64,000 nucleotides of DNA. Origin: Patellaria atrata CBS 101060. Lineage: Eukaryota; Ascomycota; Dothideomycetes; Patellariales; Patellariaceae. The notes beneath the pieces are model-generated. The model saw only the letters and a program-made list of their open reading frames with translations, ran no database searches and was not told the DNA's origin. The position numbers and the translations under genes are program-made. Positions 25,701 to 37,217 of the stretch are shown piece after piece. Within the stretch, counting starts at the first letter, position 1. Every line of letters begins with the position of its first letter. The DNA lies in contig MU006093.1 in the NCBI GenBank assembly GCA_010093705.1, positions 851,479 through 915,478 on the forward strand, given 5' to 3'.

Positions 25701-26419
25701 TCGCTATTCTATAGACTATAATGTTTTGGGAACTTGTGCAGCGGACTGTTCAGATGTACTAATATTTGCGCAGTGAGCATCGGCGTCAGGGGTCGTGAGA
25801 GGGATTTGGATGGCAATTGCATGTCGGGATGATGTTTCCGCTTTGTATAGGCGATACGAGGTCGTATGTACAGCATATAGGTAAAAGTGTGTAGTGGGGA
25901 GTTTTTCGGAGTTTTGCTCCGGAAATTTTATCAGGGCTGTATAAGCACTGGAAATATATCTAAATTTGAGCTTGAGGTATACGTATCGCTTCCTTGTTAC
26001 GGATATATGTGAGTTATTGCACGATTGCTGTACACGAATTAGCAAAACTGTTGAGTTTCGCCCCTTAGCGAATTTCGAAATATGTACAGCAGAGTCCGAA
26101 GTCGTACAGATATTTGCATACGGCAACTTGGGGAGCGCCACAGTGAGGGAGAGCATCGATTTTTGCGCGTTTCAAAATACCGATGCGCCGTATAGCTCTT
26201 TCGGGGGTCTTCTCAAACGTTAGTGTGCCGCAATTCAGAGGATGTCTCATAAGGCAAATGAAAGATCATAGATATTTCCCTTATAGCTCAGCAACACCCA
26301 AACGCCCATACTCCTCCCCCCAACCCGCAATTGCCCAAACAACTATTTTCTTTTCCCACCCCGCAAGCAAGTTCATAACCAAGCGAACCCAATACACCCC
26401 TATATAACAGAATTCGGGT
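25701..26419. other. Convergent 3' interval PPT1/RFC4
   Basis: This is 3' flanking DNA of two convergent genes. The segment 26285-26400 is C-rich on plus, that is G-rich on the RFC4 coding strand immediately past its stop. I see no gene. Confidence 0.4.
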
Positions 26420-27679
26420 CTACGCCATGGGCACCTCGAAGAGCCTCGGCTCCATGTTGACCCTGCAGAGCTTGGCGATGCAGCCGGAGAGCTGCAGGAA
26501 GGTCTGGACGCCCTCGAGGATGCGCATGTGCGTGAAGCCAATCTCGCGGATGAACTCGAGCTTGGAGTGCTCCGGCAGGTTGGGGATCGTTTTGGTCACT
26601 TTAAACATGGTGCTGATTATGTCATGGCAGGAGTAGCCGAGGTCCCTGGGAGTTGGGGTGTTAGTGGGTTGGGTTTTGGTTTTGGCTTTGGAATATCCGA
26701 TACGGTGGGAGAAAGGAAGGGGGACGTACCACAGCTCTTTCAGCAACTCTAGCGCATCGTCGACCTTCATTTCCCAACACGCCTTGATCATCGCTTGTAC
26801 TTTTATCGGATGCGGGCTATCCACAACCTTGAAAACGTTATCTCCGTTCACAAATCCGAAGCCTGCGCTGGTCGACTGCAGATTGTTGATCGCTTGTCTC
26901 ATATCTCCCTCTGCCGAGAAAACAAGCGCGGCTATGCCGTCGTCATTGTGCTTTACATCCTCTGCTTCGCAGATTTGCATCAACCGTTTCCTTATCTGGC
27001 CCTCGGTCAACCGCGAGTAGCGCAGGATGGCGCACCGAGACTGCAGAGGCTCGATGATCTTGTTCGACTGGTTGCACGCAAAGGCAAAGCGTGTGGTAGC
27101 GGAGTAGATCTCCATCGTGCGTCGTAATGCTTGTTGCGCCCCTGATGTCATACTGTCGGCTTCATCGAGTATGATGAGCTTTTGCCGGCCTGGCGGGAGG
27201 GTAACTTTCTTTTGGGCAAAACCTTTTATGCGGTTGCGGACAACGTCGATACCTGGGAGTGTTATCAGCTTGATAGAGACTTGATATTGGAAGAGGGAGA
27301 GGGTTCTGACCTCGTTCATCACTAGCATTGAGTTCGAGAACGGCTTCCTTGTATGCATCGCCCAGGAGCTGACGCGCGAGGCAGAGGATCGATGTCGTCT
27401 TGCCGATACCAGGCATGCCTGATATAATGACGTGAGGCATGTTACCATCTTTTGCTATTATCTTTAAGCGTTCGATTGTTTCGGTATTGCCAACGATGTC
27501 ATCCAGGACGATGGGACGGTACTTTTCCACCCTATCAATCGTTGTTAGCCGAAATGAGTAACATTTGGGGAATACTATTAATTGGAAGCATACCACGGTA
27601 ACTCATAGTTTGCCGCATTATTTGGGTTTGCTTTGATGCCATTGCGGGCTGCTGCTTTTGAGGACTCTGCCTCTACCAT
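26420..27679 (-). CDS. RFC4: Replication factor C subunit 4 (human RFC2 orthologue)
   Basis: This AAA+ ATPase subunit of the clamp loader loads PCNA, and in alternative complexes the 9-1-1 clamp, onto DNA. Exons 27679-27594, 27531-27311, 27252-26730 and 26645-26420 encode 351 aa. The order is LPWVEKYRP (RFC box), [18 protein letters not shown] (Walker A), [25 protein letters not shown] (Walker B, DEAD), the SRC motif [14 protein letters not shown] and the sensor-2 region [14 protein letters not shown]. Together these identify the Rfc4/RFC2 subfamily rather than Rfc2 or Rfc3. The collar domain ends LFEVPMA. Introns are 62, 58 and 84 nt. The DNA-repair gene HUS1 is in the same window but not adjacent. 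Confidence 0.94.
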
Positions 27680-28000
27680 GGTGTTGGTGTGATGTTGGGT
27701 AGTTGCACGTCTTTGGACCACGAGTGAGACGCGACGTGAAGAACGCGATCACGTGCAGTCTAGAAGTGTTGTTCCCGATTGGTACACAACGTTCATTTTG
27801 GTCTGGTTACACTTGCCCGCTCTCAACTATAGTATGTGGCACAAAAACTACTTCAGAGATATCATATATTGAGATAAATTCTCGTGAGTCAACCTCCCGT
27901 AAGTTGCTCGTAAATCTATAACCCTGTCCACATAGCTAACAGACATCGTGCAGTGAGCGCTCCTATTCAAATCTATACCACGCTTATTCCCAATCAATAG
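27680..28000. promoter_or_regulatory. RFC4 upstream region
   Basis: These 321 bp lie upstream of RFC4 (-) and of the small plus-strand gene. A CACGTG palindrome at 27750-27755 sits ~70 bp before the RFC4 ATG, a plausible bHLH (Cbf1-type) site. The missing 5' exon of the small gene could also lie here. Confidence 0.35.
27750..27755. promoter_or_regulatory. CACGTG palindrome upstream of RFC4
   Basis: The sequence reads TCACGTGC, 71 bp upstream of the RFC4 start. The position fits a proximal promoter element, but a six-base site can occur by chance. Confidence 0.3.
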
Positions 28001-28469
28001 AATGAATCAAAAGCTCCTGTTTACAATAACCTTGGAAGAACAACGGCAAGATCTTTGAAAGTAAAGAGAAGAAATGCAAACGGAGGGATGAGTATAGGGA
28101 TTAGGACAGCGGAAGATGATTGGGTGGATTATGCGCGTGCCGCGAGAACTTGGTATGGATAAGAAAAATCGATACTCACCTATCCCTTCGGGTGTGAGAA
28201 TACATCATCAGCCATGCAATTGATCTTACGGCTCTTCAAAGTTGTAAAGCTTTGGGAGACCCAATTCAGGGCTGAAAGATACGTACTCTTGCTGCCTTAC
28301 CTTACCTAGCTCCTTAGCGCCACCATCCACGGCGATCGACGAAGAGCTCAATGAGCATGAGGCTGAGATGAAGCCGCCCCGCTATGAAGAGTCCCGAGCA
28401 AGCCTTGCGCAAAACTCGTCCTTTTCGACGCAGGGCGGCAACAGAAAGCAAACAGTCAACATACTATGA
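28001..28469 (+). CDS. Small spliced gene of unknown function (5' end uncertain)
   Basis: Three segments join in phase: 28001-28152, 28212-28243 and 28318-28469. The introns are 59 nt (GTATGG...CAG) and 74 nt (GTAAAG...TAG). The product is 111 codons if an upstream exon joins at the acceptor ending at 28000, or 82 aa from the in-frame ATG at 28088. The protein reads RTAEDDWVDYARAARTCHAI in its N-terminal half and has an acidic/PY-like stretch, NEHEAEMKPPRYEESRASLA, then a polar end. No family is recognised. The stop lies only 25 bp before the patatin ATG on the same strand, so it may belong to the same locus or represent a mis-split 5' part of it. The coding call rests on frame, phase and residue composition alone. 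Confidence 0.4.
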
Positions 28470-28494
28470 CAGTTGAAATCAGCTCAGAGTAGCC

Positions 28495-29690
28495 ATGTTA
28501 ACTCAAAAGACCGCGTCTGCCCGACCGAAACATGGTAAGGAACTGTGCCTCCTATCTCTCGACGGAGGTGGTGTTCGAGGATTTTCGACATTGTGCATTA
28601 TCGAAGAGATGATGCGAAAGATCGATCCGTTGAATCCTCCAAAACCATGCGATTATTTCGACATGATAGGAGGCACAAGTACAGGCGGGTAAGAAACTCA
28701 TACTCCATGATGTTCCTAGCTAACTTAGCAAAGGTTGATCGCCGTAATGCTTGGAAGGCTGAAGATGACAGTCGAAGAGTGCCGCGAGGCATATCGCGAA
28801 CTAGCAGATGAAGTCTTCCAACCTATGAACCATCTCATTGCGCCGGCTTGGACCCCGTTTTGGCGCTGGCGATTCAATGCCCGCTTTGATACTGAAGCCC
28901 TGGAGCGCAGTATTAAGAAGATCATCTTTGAACAACTCAAGAAGGTTCCTGGGAATGAAAATAAGCCGGAAACGGAGCTTGAGGATACCTTGTTCCAAGA
29001 AGACAATCCAACATGCAAAGTGTAAGATCCTTACTTATATTCCAACATAGAGGTGCTAATAAAGCATTCAGTTTTGTCACTGCTACTAGCGCCTACCTGC
29101 CTGACAGGACGACCATTCTTGCAAACTATGAATCCAGCCGCTTCCCTAGGGCCCTCTTTGATTGCACCAAGATTTGGGAGGCTTGCAGAGCAACTTCTGC
29201 TGCTTCAACCTTCTTCGAGCCAATCGATATTGGTCCCGACAAGCAAAGGTTTGTTGATGGAGCTACTGGGGCCAACAATCCGGTTGTCGAGGTCTGGTCC
29301 GAAGCCCGTGAAGCTTTCAAACTTGGACGGGAACTGGAGGACAATGTCATGTGCCTAGTATCTTTAGGCACCGGTATTCCTACAGTCGAGGCATTTGGAG
29401 AAACCTTCGTAGAGGTCGGACGGACATTGAAAGCTATGGCAACCGAAACGGAAACTACAGCAGAAAAGTTTCTCCGCGAACATACAAACTTGGACACTGA
29501 GCATCGCTACTTTCGCTTTAATGTCAAAACTGGGCTGGAGAAAATCGGTCTAGAGAATGCTGCCATGAGGCCTCAGATCGTGGCAGCGACTGATAGATAT
29601 GTTTCCTCTGAAACTGTACGCAAGGAACTAGAACACTGTGCAGACACGTTGAGACTGAGAGATTGTCTGTTGAACCCTGATTTTACTTAA
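28495..29690 (+). CDS. Patatin-like phospholipase
   Basis: This is a predicted lipid acyl hydrolase with a Ser-Asp dyad. Exons 28495-28688, 28734-29021 and 29072-29690 give 366 aa. The oxyanion hole is LSLDGGGVRGFS near residue 23, the nucleophile elbow GTSTGG is near residue 60 and spans intron 1, and the catalytic Asp is in DGATGANNPV. All are intact, so activity is expected. In fungi such domains occur alone or as the N-terminal effector of NACHT/NB-ARC receptors. Here the NACHT-ankyrin gene follows 137 bp downstream on the same strand. The frame ends with a TAA at 29688, but an alternative phase-1 donor at 29665 would join it to the acceptor at 29771 and fuse both genes. Introns are 45 and 50 nt; the first uses an AAAG acceptor. 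Confidence 0.88.
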
Positions 29691-29827
29691 GCAGTCTTTT
29701 ACTGATCAATAGTATATAGATCATAATATATATTTTTGACTAGTCCATGTGCTGATTCTATCGTTGTGCAGGGTTCCGCGCTATCCCGTTCCTCCTTGAA
29801 GCCGCCTCCAGTAAGCATTCCGCTGCG
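29691..29827. other. Patatin-NLR junction, possible intron
   Basis: This short AT-rich stretch contains a CTGAT branch-like site at 29752 and a GTTGTGCAG acceptor ending at 29771. From there the NLR frame is already open upstream of its ATG (GFRAIPFLLEAASSKHSAAM). It may be an intron of a fused gene or the NLR promoter. Confidence 0.4.
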
Positions 29828-32800
29828 ATGAACTTCTTTACGAAGACCTCTTCAGGTGCCCATAGATCTCCTAGTTATGGACAGTGGATCACTAGATTTC
29901 CGCAATACAAGGAGTGGCTCTCAGACCCGAGCCGGGTCGGATTATTTTTCATCGATGAGGGAACAGACCACATCGATATGGCTCATGAAATGGTTGCTCA
30001 TGCCCTACATCCTATATCTACAGTTCAGGGCACGGTTTTCATAGATCTATCATCCCTGGGCAGTATGAACCAAGAGTCATGCTTGACGGAAGTGCTGCAA
30101 AGAATACTATATCAACTTCTTCACTTGAACCCCGAAGGCTTGTGGACTCTTTATGGAACTCTTTTCAGGAGTGGAACCATCCCAGCGAAAGCTTTAGAGC
30201 GTTTTTTTAACCCTAACGATAACAATCCAAAGGACCAGGATTTCCGCATGGACGCGTTATTATGGGCACTACCGGATTCAACAGATAATCTATACATCAC
30301 ATTCACTGGACTAGAGGTTATCGACCCCGATACACAGATCGCATTGCTCGATTTATTTCTCCATCAAGTCGCCGCATTCCGGGTTCGCCCGGTCAAGCTC
30401 CTGTTTTGCAGCAAATCGCCGCAGCCTCAGTCCAAATTGCCAATATGGGCTGCGATTATTGATCAGGAAGCGCAAAGAAAGCGTGAGTCATCAAAACTTC
30501 GCGACGACTGTCTCTAACTTTAAGTTTTAGACTGTATAGACTCCTTGTACTTCAATGAATGGCAGGCTCGGAGATCTCTTATAGATCCACCGTTAGAGGA
30601 TACTGATGAGTGGGTTTGGCACCATAAGTCTTTCCAGTCGTGGTTGGAAAAGCCATCCGGAGTTCTTTGGATTAAAGGAAAACCTGGAAGTGGAAAGTCT
30701 ACGATTGCACGGGTTATTAACGATGGGCTACAGATTGAGGACGAGACACTCAATGCGATGCTGCCGCGTTCGAATACTAAGCGAGTCATCGCCTTCAGTT
30801 TCTTTTACAGTTATAAATTACCAGAACTAGCGACTCAGCATCAGTTTATGTTACGGTCAATCCTTTATCAGATATTGAAGGAAGAATCCTCCTACTTCAA
30901 TCACATTCAAGACATTTATCACCGCATTTATGCACGGAATGACCCTCCTCACTGGACACTTCTGGATCTGAAAGAAGCTTTAGAGAAAATTTGTACGGCA
31001 AGATCAAAAAATCAGGAATCTCAAAAGCTTTGCTTGATCCTCGATGGCATTGATGAAGCCGAAGATCAGGATAACGAGTGGCATAGCTCCCTTACAAGCG
31101 AACAAGGCGTACTTCGATGGCTTACTAAACTGTCTTGTGCTGATGAGAATACACGCTTGAAGCTCATCATTTCATGCAGGCCTACGACATCGATAACCCA
31201 ATCTCTAGGAAGCTTCCCCAAAATCGTTGTTGAGGAGCACAACAAAATGGCGATCGAGAAGATTATTGAACATGGACTCAAGCACATTAGGACCTCGATG
31301 ATTCAATGGATAAAAAGTGACTCTGGAAGCCCAGTTGTAGAGACCTATGATGCATCAGATGACATGTTAAAAGACGTGGATGTTATGATCAATACACTAC
31401 GGAGGCTTCTACTTCCACGCGCGTCAGACACTGTACAATGGGTCGTTGTGGTTTTGAAAGAACTACATTCTTACATTGGTGAAAAAGGTTTGTATAGACC
31501 CGGGATTATCGAGGAAATGATAGAGAGTCTTCCACAAGGTTTGGAAGAGCTCTACAAAGAACTTATCTCTAGGTTGCAGCGTCGTCTAAATGAATCGGAC
31601 ATTCAACGAGCTCGTTCCATGCTAGAATGGGCATGTTTCACCCAGCGTCCACTACGCTTAGATGAGTTTCAAGATGCCCTTGCACTAGCGCATGTTGAGG
31701 AACAGAATGCAAGGTCGCTTCAAAATTGCCTTGACTCGCATCGCATGTCTTTCTTCCAGGCCGGAAACTGGGCCCCTTTGGAACGCGACATTTCCGACAC
31801 TTGCGGTTGTCTACTTGAAGTCGTTCTACCAAAGTCATCCCAGCCAAGAGAGGCGAAAGCTATGTCCAAGAAACGCGTTTCTCCGGACTATGTCGTCCAG
31901 GTGATCCATCATACAGCTAAAGAATACCTCGTCCGTCGGTTAGATAGCAGTCATGGTTTGCTTTTAGATCCCAAACATGCACGCGCATCATTCTCCCGCT
32001 CGCTATTTTCTTATATATCTTTAAGTCTCCCACTATCATCGATAGATGATGATACCGAAGCAACAAAAACACCGATACTAGATTGGAAGCCGACAGAATA
32101 CAAACGATTAGCACATATGTTGGACGATAGACCTCTACTCTTATATATTATTCAGCACTTTCGACAGAATCATGTAGACTCAAGTATGCTTGGTGCTATC
32201 CAGACGTATTTTCAGAACTTGCGACTCTCCCCATCCGAGCACGGCTGGGGCTTACTCCGTTACTGGGTTGAGCCTGAAAATCTAGTACCTACGAACTATG
32301 ACACCTCTCGTTCAGGAGATTATCAGCTACGTAGAACGCTTTTTACCGACCTTCGCACAAGACACAATATTAGACTAGGTTGCTGCCGAGATAAACCAGT
32401 GGAAGAACGATTCTCTCACGATTTGTTTCTCACGGCGTGCCGATTTGGCTATGCTACGGCAGCTCGATTACTATTAGAGTCACCTTTCCAAGTTTATGAT
32501 CAAGTTAAAAGTGATGCTTGTATACAGTGCGTCCGGGAAAACATTATTCCTATCGTTAAAGTTCTTCTACCCGAAATAGACCATATCACCAAACAGAAAG
32601 TATTGACCAGCGGATTTTTGACCGCTATTGAACAGGGAAAACCTTTGACTGTGCAGCTTCTATTAGACTACGGGGCAGATCCGAACTATTTAACTGGGGA
32701 CGGCTATACCTCACTACACAGAGCGGTTTATTTTAATTGCATCCCCGTTGCAGAGGTCTTGTTAAAGGCTGGGGCTAACATAGACTATAACGGTCGCCTT

Positions 32801-33151
32801 GGAACACCGCTTATGTTCGCCGTAGAACAGGGAAATAAAGAATTTGTTCAATTTCTTATTGACCAGAAAGCAAACATTCACCTGAAGAACGATGACGGCT
32901 TTGGAGCGTTGTATCTCGCCTTGATCTCAGACAGCAAGGAAGACACAAACATGATCTCGATGCTACTCCATGCCGGTTCTCATCCCCTTGAGCGGGAGGA
33001 ACATGATCGTGTACTACTAGATATCCTGAGGAATCGGGTAAGGGCCCATCGCGCGATATTGTCTCCGCTTGGGGAGATTCTAGAATCTCTAGGTGCGATG
33101 ACTTTACGCTCTGATACATTGACAGGAGTTGAGGCGGAACAACAGGAATGA
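29828..33151 (+). CDS. NLR-type STAND protein: degenerate NACHT, NACHT, ankyrin repeats
   Basis: Exons 29828-30482 and 30531-33151 encode 1091 aa. Residues 268-276 are the Walker A GKPGSGKST, 387-397 the Walker B LILDGIDEAED and 427-436 the sensor RLKLIISCRP: a canonical NACHT ATPase. Residues ~25-200 repeat the same layout in decayed form: KEWLSDPSRVGLFFIDEG, ILYQLL, LYITFTGLEVID and VKLLFCSKSP, with the P-loop Lys and the acidic Walker B residues lost. After the NACHT come helical winged-helix-like sequences. From ~845 there are about five or six ankyrin units (VQLLLDYGADPNYLTGDGYT; VAEVLLKAGANIDYNG). Such proteins are fungal innate-immunity or incompatibility receptors. The 48-nt intron has a CTAAC branch site. 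The true N-terminus may be the upstream patatin domain. The ligand and output are unknown. Confidence 0.88.
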
Positions 33152-33978
33152 AATAGTCTCGCGCCGGAAACAGTACGTCGTTGACTAACATTCAATCAAT
33201 CCCGCCTCCTATAGCATGGAATACTATTGACTTGTTCAAATCTTACTCTTCGAAGTTCCCCTCACAAGTTCAGCCAAAAGCTCACGAGAACAACAGAACC
33301 ATGTCAACCATCTAGGATCGTGCCCAAATTCGAAAGGTCATCAATCTAGTTTATAGGTTCTCTACCGCAAGCTACCATGCGTAAAGCAACCCAACTTAGG
33401 GACTGAACCCGCAGAGGTCAATGGTTTGAAGGAACCGGCCCTCGATCCACAAGATCCGTATTTTCTAGGTTTGCGAGATCATACAGAGTTTACATCAACG
33501 GTGAGCCAAAGCACAGTTGGTATCCTTGGTCAAACGTACGGTGGCGATTTGGTATCAGTCTCATATCTGAGACCGGCATAATGATCACTGGTCAAGAACG
33601 ATAAGGCCTCATTCCATCTTTTATGCCTATTTGTAATCCTGATTCCACTGCAAATCAAGCTCTCAAAGATTGAGCTCATGACGAGCATCGAATTACATAG
33701 TTTTCAATCCGTCCTTGCTTATGGGGGAAACACTCGAGGGATTAGAGTAGGGTTATAACTAACAATCAGTTTTCATTTCTTGTGTATATTTACATTTGAA
33801 TCATAAGACGAACATAGTATGTTTCTATTCCTCCCAGAATCCGCGTTGTATCATGTTTCGGTAAGAGAGGCTCTTTGCCATGGGGGATATTTTACCTATT
33901 TACATCAGCTCCTCTTTTTTCCTCCACATTAGTCATTGAATCGTCTCAGGTCTCTACTGACGTGTTTGAGAATTTTCC
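33152..33978. other. Convergent 3' interval NLR/CDF
   Basis: These 827 bp lie between two convergent genes. Only short frames without domains are present; no RNA gene or repeat was recognised. Confidence 0.4.
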
Positions 33979-35481
33979 CTATCGCAAGAGGCTTCTCAGT
34001 GTTCTATGCTCTTTTTTCTTGACATCATATAATGGTTTATGCTCCTCGTGTACATCGTGTTCGCTCTCGTAGTCAACATGCACGAAAGCTCGTTCCACAT
34101 CTGCTAAACCTACTGGTTGTCAGATTTGCCCACTTATTCACTTTACTTGACAGATAACTTACCTTCGAGTTTCCTTTGTAGTGATTGACTAACATCATGG
34201 CTTATTTTCAACGGTGTTGATTCATCCATGATTATGTCGACCTCGACATAGTATCGTTGACCAGCGTGATACGCCCGGCACTATGATATAGTCAGCAGCG
34301 GCGTAACCGCAGGTTTGAAAAAAAAAATACTTACTGTGTCCACCTTCATGATTTGAGGATCGTGTGTTACGACAAGGTAAATTAGCTTCGAGATAAACTC
34401 TCGAGGCGCGCCTTTACCGACGAGCAACCATACATGTTCGAACGCAGTGGAAGCCCATGAGAAGAGAATCAAAAGACCAATACAGATAGCACCAAGAGGA
34501 TCCAACCACCATACGAATCGATCACCAACAATAGACATGATCAGACCAAAAATATTCACAGCAAGATCATTGCGATGGTCGATCTGGACTCATTAGCAAG
34601 TCGTGTTGTAAAACGATGACCCACACCAACGTACGAAGAATACCCTTGCAGCAGGGTAACGACGAAGAGCAAAGCAATAAAGAAAGAGAGCGAACTTCGA
34701 CGCAACTACAAACTTGTTAGCTAGAGTGTTATAATATCGAGAGTCAAAAACTTACTAGCAACAGCCACAAATGTAAGTGGGATTATCTTCAACTGTTGAG
34801 CTTCATGCTCGCCTTCTCCAAGAGCTCGACCAGACTCAATGATGAGTTGCACCGCCACAGTTGTCATCAAAGCGCAGAACAATATGATACCCATCGTTTC
34901 GATTCGAGTACGGCCCTAAGATCTGTTAACATCTGGCTTTATGCACTACTTTGGTCAAGCTAGGCATATCTTACCACAGGATATTTGTATACGCTGGGCC
35001 TTGTGGCCATCCGAGAGGTGATAAGCATGACAAAAGATGACACGAGATCCATCTAGGTAGACCATTCGTCAGTTATTGTTTACGGTCTGGCAACAATATC
35101 ACATACAAATGCGTCTGCAGCCGTGGCAAACAGGGCTAGCGAACCCGTTGCAATTGCGGCATATAGTTGAATTATGAACAAGCAGAAATTCACTACGAAA
35201 GAAGCATTCACGGCAAGTTTGACCTTTGGGCCATTTTTTACGGTGTCCAGAGCGTGCAAATGTTCCTCATCACTGCTTTGTAAAAATTGGTCGATCAGCT
35301 CGTTTTGCCTGGTGTAGAATTTCTTTATTTTCTTCGGGTTGGCTTTGGGATGATCAAGTTTAATTTGGCCATGTGAGACGTCTTCACGTTTGTGCTGGCC
35401 CAGAGATAATGGGTCTGGATATTCCTGTGTCGTAGACACTGGAGCAACAGTCTCTTGGATGGTATCAGATTGGTTTGCCAT
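33979..35481 (-). CDS. Cation diffusion facilitator, Mn-type
   Basis: A proton-coupled divalent metal exporter of a cellular or organellar membrane. Seven exons (35481-35107, 35052-34975, 34915-34756, 34705-34635, 34583-34335, 34280-34163, 34109-33979) encode 393 aa. A ~90-residue cytosolic N-terminus ends in KKFYTRQNELIDQFL, followed by six TM segments and a C-terminal cytosolic domain (HAGQRYYVEVDIIM, VERAFVHVDYE). The metal site is DAFMD in TM2 and DHRND in TM5, both DxxxD, the signature of Mn-transporting CDFs; Zn-CDFs have HxxxD. I infer Mn2+ as substrate. All six introns are 50-59 nt. The gene is divergent from a ZIP transporter with 1.7 kb between the starts. Confidence 0.9.
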
Positions 35482-37217
35482 GGCTCAGCAGCAAGCACTT
35501 CGTCTTGCTAGGCAAGATGCTTAGTGATGGATTATCGATAGGGGTATCTGCACCTCGTCAGCACTCTAAGAAGAGATCGATTGTGGGTCTGACAGAGCAC
35601 AAACGATCAAAAAGAGATTTCAAACTCGAAGAATCTTCAAACGATACTGATATTCTCCAACTGCAGTATATGATTCCCCCCTAAGGACATACTGAAGCAT
35701 ATATAACCTCTGATGTTGGGGGCTGGGACGATGAAGTCGCCGTTTGACATTTGCTTCAATCCAACATCTTACTAAAGTCTCCTGCTGCGAACATCAAACA
35801 GAAAACAGATAAAGCCGGGGAGCATAGGAGACTCGGTAGTTCTAGAACCTTGTACATTAGGATTAGATCTACGACTAGGGAAGCGCAAGCGTAAGTGTTC
35901 TTTGCTTATATACTAATGATACCCTTCCATGATGGGTTAGGAGGAGAGCCAGGGGTTCACCAAACGGAGCGGAGACTTTCTTTTCTTGGCTCTTGGCTCT
36001 CTGCTTTAGGTAGACAGTTACAACGGGTCTGAAACATCACATCGACCATTCCCTCTGTCATTCAGAATGCCTGTAACCTCTATGGCCGCTGCTTTGTTAC
36101 TGCTCTCGTCACAAACCGGGTGCAAAACTCCCGGTACGCGCAGGAGGCCAAGTTTCTGCCAAGTGTGATGCGGCTCTTGAATCGTTCAAGCCTCAGCTCT
36201 TCTTCTACCAGACTACGGTACCACTTCCTTTACCTCATTCACTTTGAGGCGGACGTCGTCGCCAAGATGAGCGTCTCAGGTAGAAACGGTTTTATGCTTA
36301 CTTCACGACGTCTCTCATTGGTTTCTAGTATAGGCACTTCTCAGATTTTCTGTAATAGTACAGTGTGGAGTACTCTTCTGTTCTATAGGCCCATTCTGAT
36401 CACCGCCTGTCTCAACGCAAACCTGGGTCCTTGTTGGGGCTCCAACTGTCTGGACGATGACAATTTTGAGGCTTCGATGCTGAGGCCAAGGAGACTGTGT
36501 GGGAATCCTTTTCGAGAATGACTGAAGCCAAGAGCGAAACCACACTTGAAATTCCTGAATCTAGAATGCCAATACCTTCGGCCAATCACGGAGTGCGTAA
36601 GCTATACCGCAGGAAAACTTTCGAAGAGTATGAATCTTCTTCCATCAGTATCCTAGCCTTCTAGGAACGTCTGTGATGCGGCTCCGACACTGATCTAGAA
36701 TAGCACGACACACGTAACAAAAGTGGTCAATCATATCGCAGGAAGTGTCGAGCACAGACTGAATGATTACTCCTACAGCCAACGACAAGTGACAAGACTG
36801 TGGAGAGTGTGCTAGTGGGGTTCTACGATATGAGCTGGGGGATACTACACAATCTGTAAGTTCTTTAAAGCGAACATGAATCCTCTTCTCTGGGCACCAA
36901 GACAACCATCAAGTGGTATCTTCACTTCAATTCTTTCTCTCGTCGCTGGAACGGCCTATTCCTTGTGTTTTTTAGTTCCTTTCTCTTCGTTGTTTATTTT
37001 TTTTTTGACCTTCCCGCTGGTCGGATTAATTTGATTTTTCTATTCGGGAGTTTTTTTAGTTGATATTGATCGTACTGCTTTCTTCGGCGAGAAAAATATA
37101 CCAACTTAAACATCCGCTTCTCAAAGTTTACCAAAGGGTATGTGAGGAATTACTCGAATTGAGATGAGGCTAATGAATTGAACAGTTTTTATCCATCATA
37201 GCTAAACCGATCCAGCA
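35482..37217. other. Divergent CDF/ZIP interval, 1.7 kb
   Basis: This holds the promoters of the Mn-type CDF (-) and the ZIP transporter (+). A 33-codon frame at 36067 starts like a signal peptide (MPVTSMAAALLLLSS) but runs quickly to a stop; the next few hundred bases look semi-coding in shifting frames, possibly a decayed secreted-protein gene. A poly-T run is near 36990-37000. Confidence 0.4.

Noticed and set aside
28459-28487. A 28-nt intron fusing the small gene to the patatin gene
   Set aside because: The phases match, but 28 nt is below the workable intron size and the donor is poor. The genes are kept separate.
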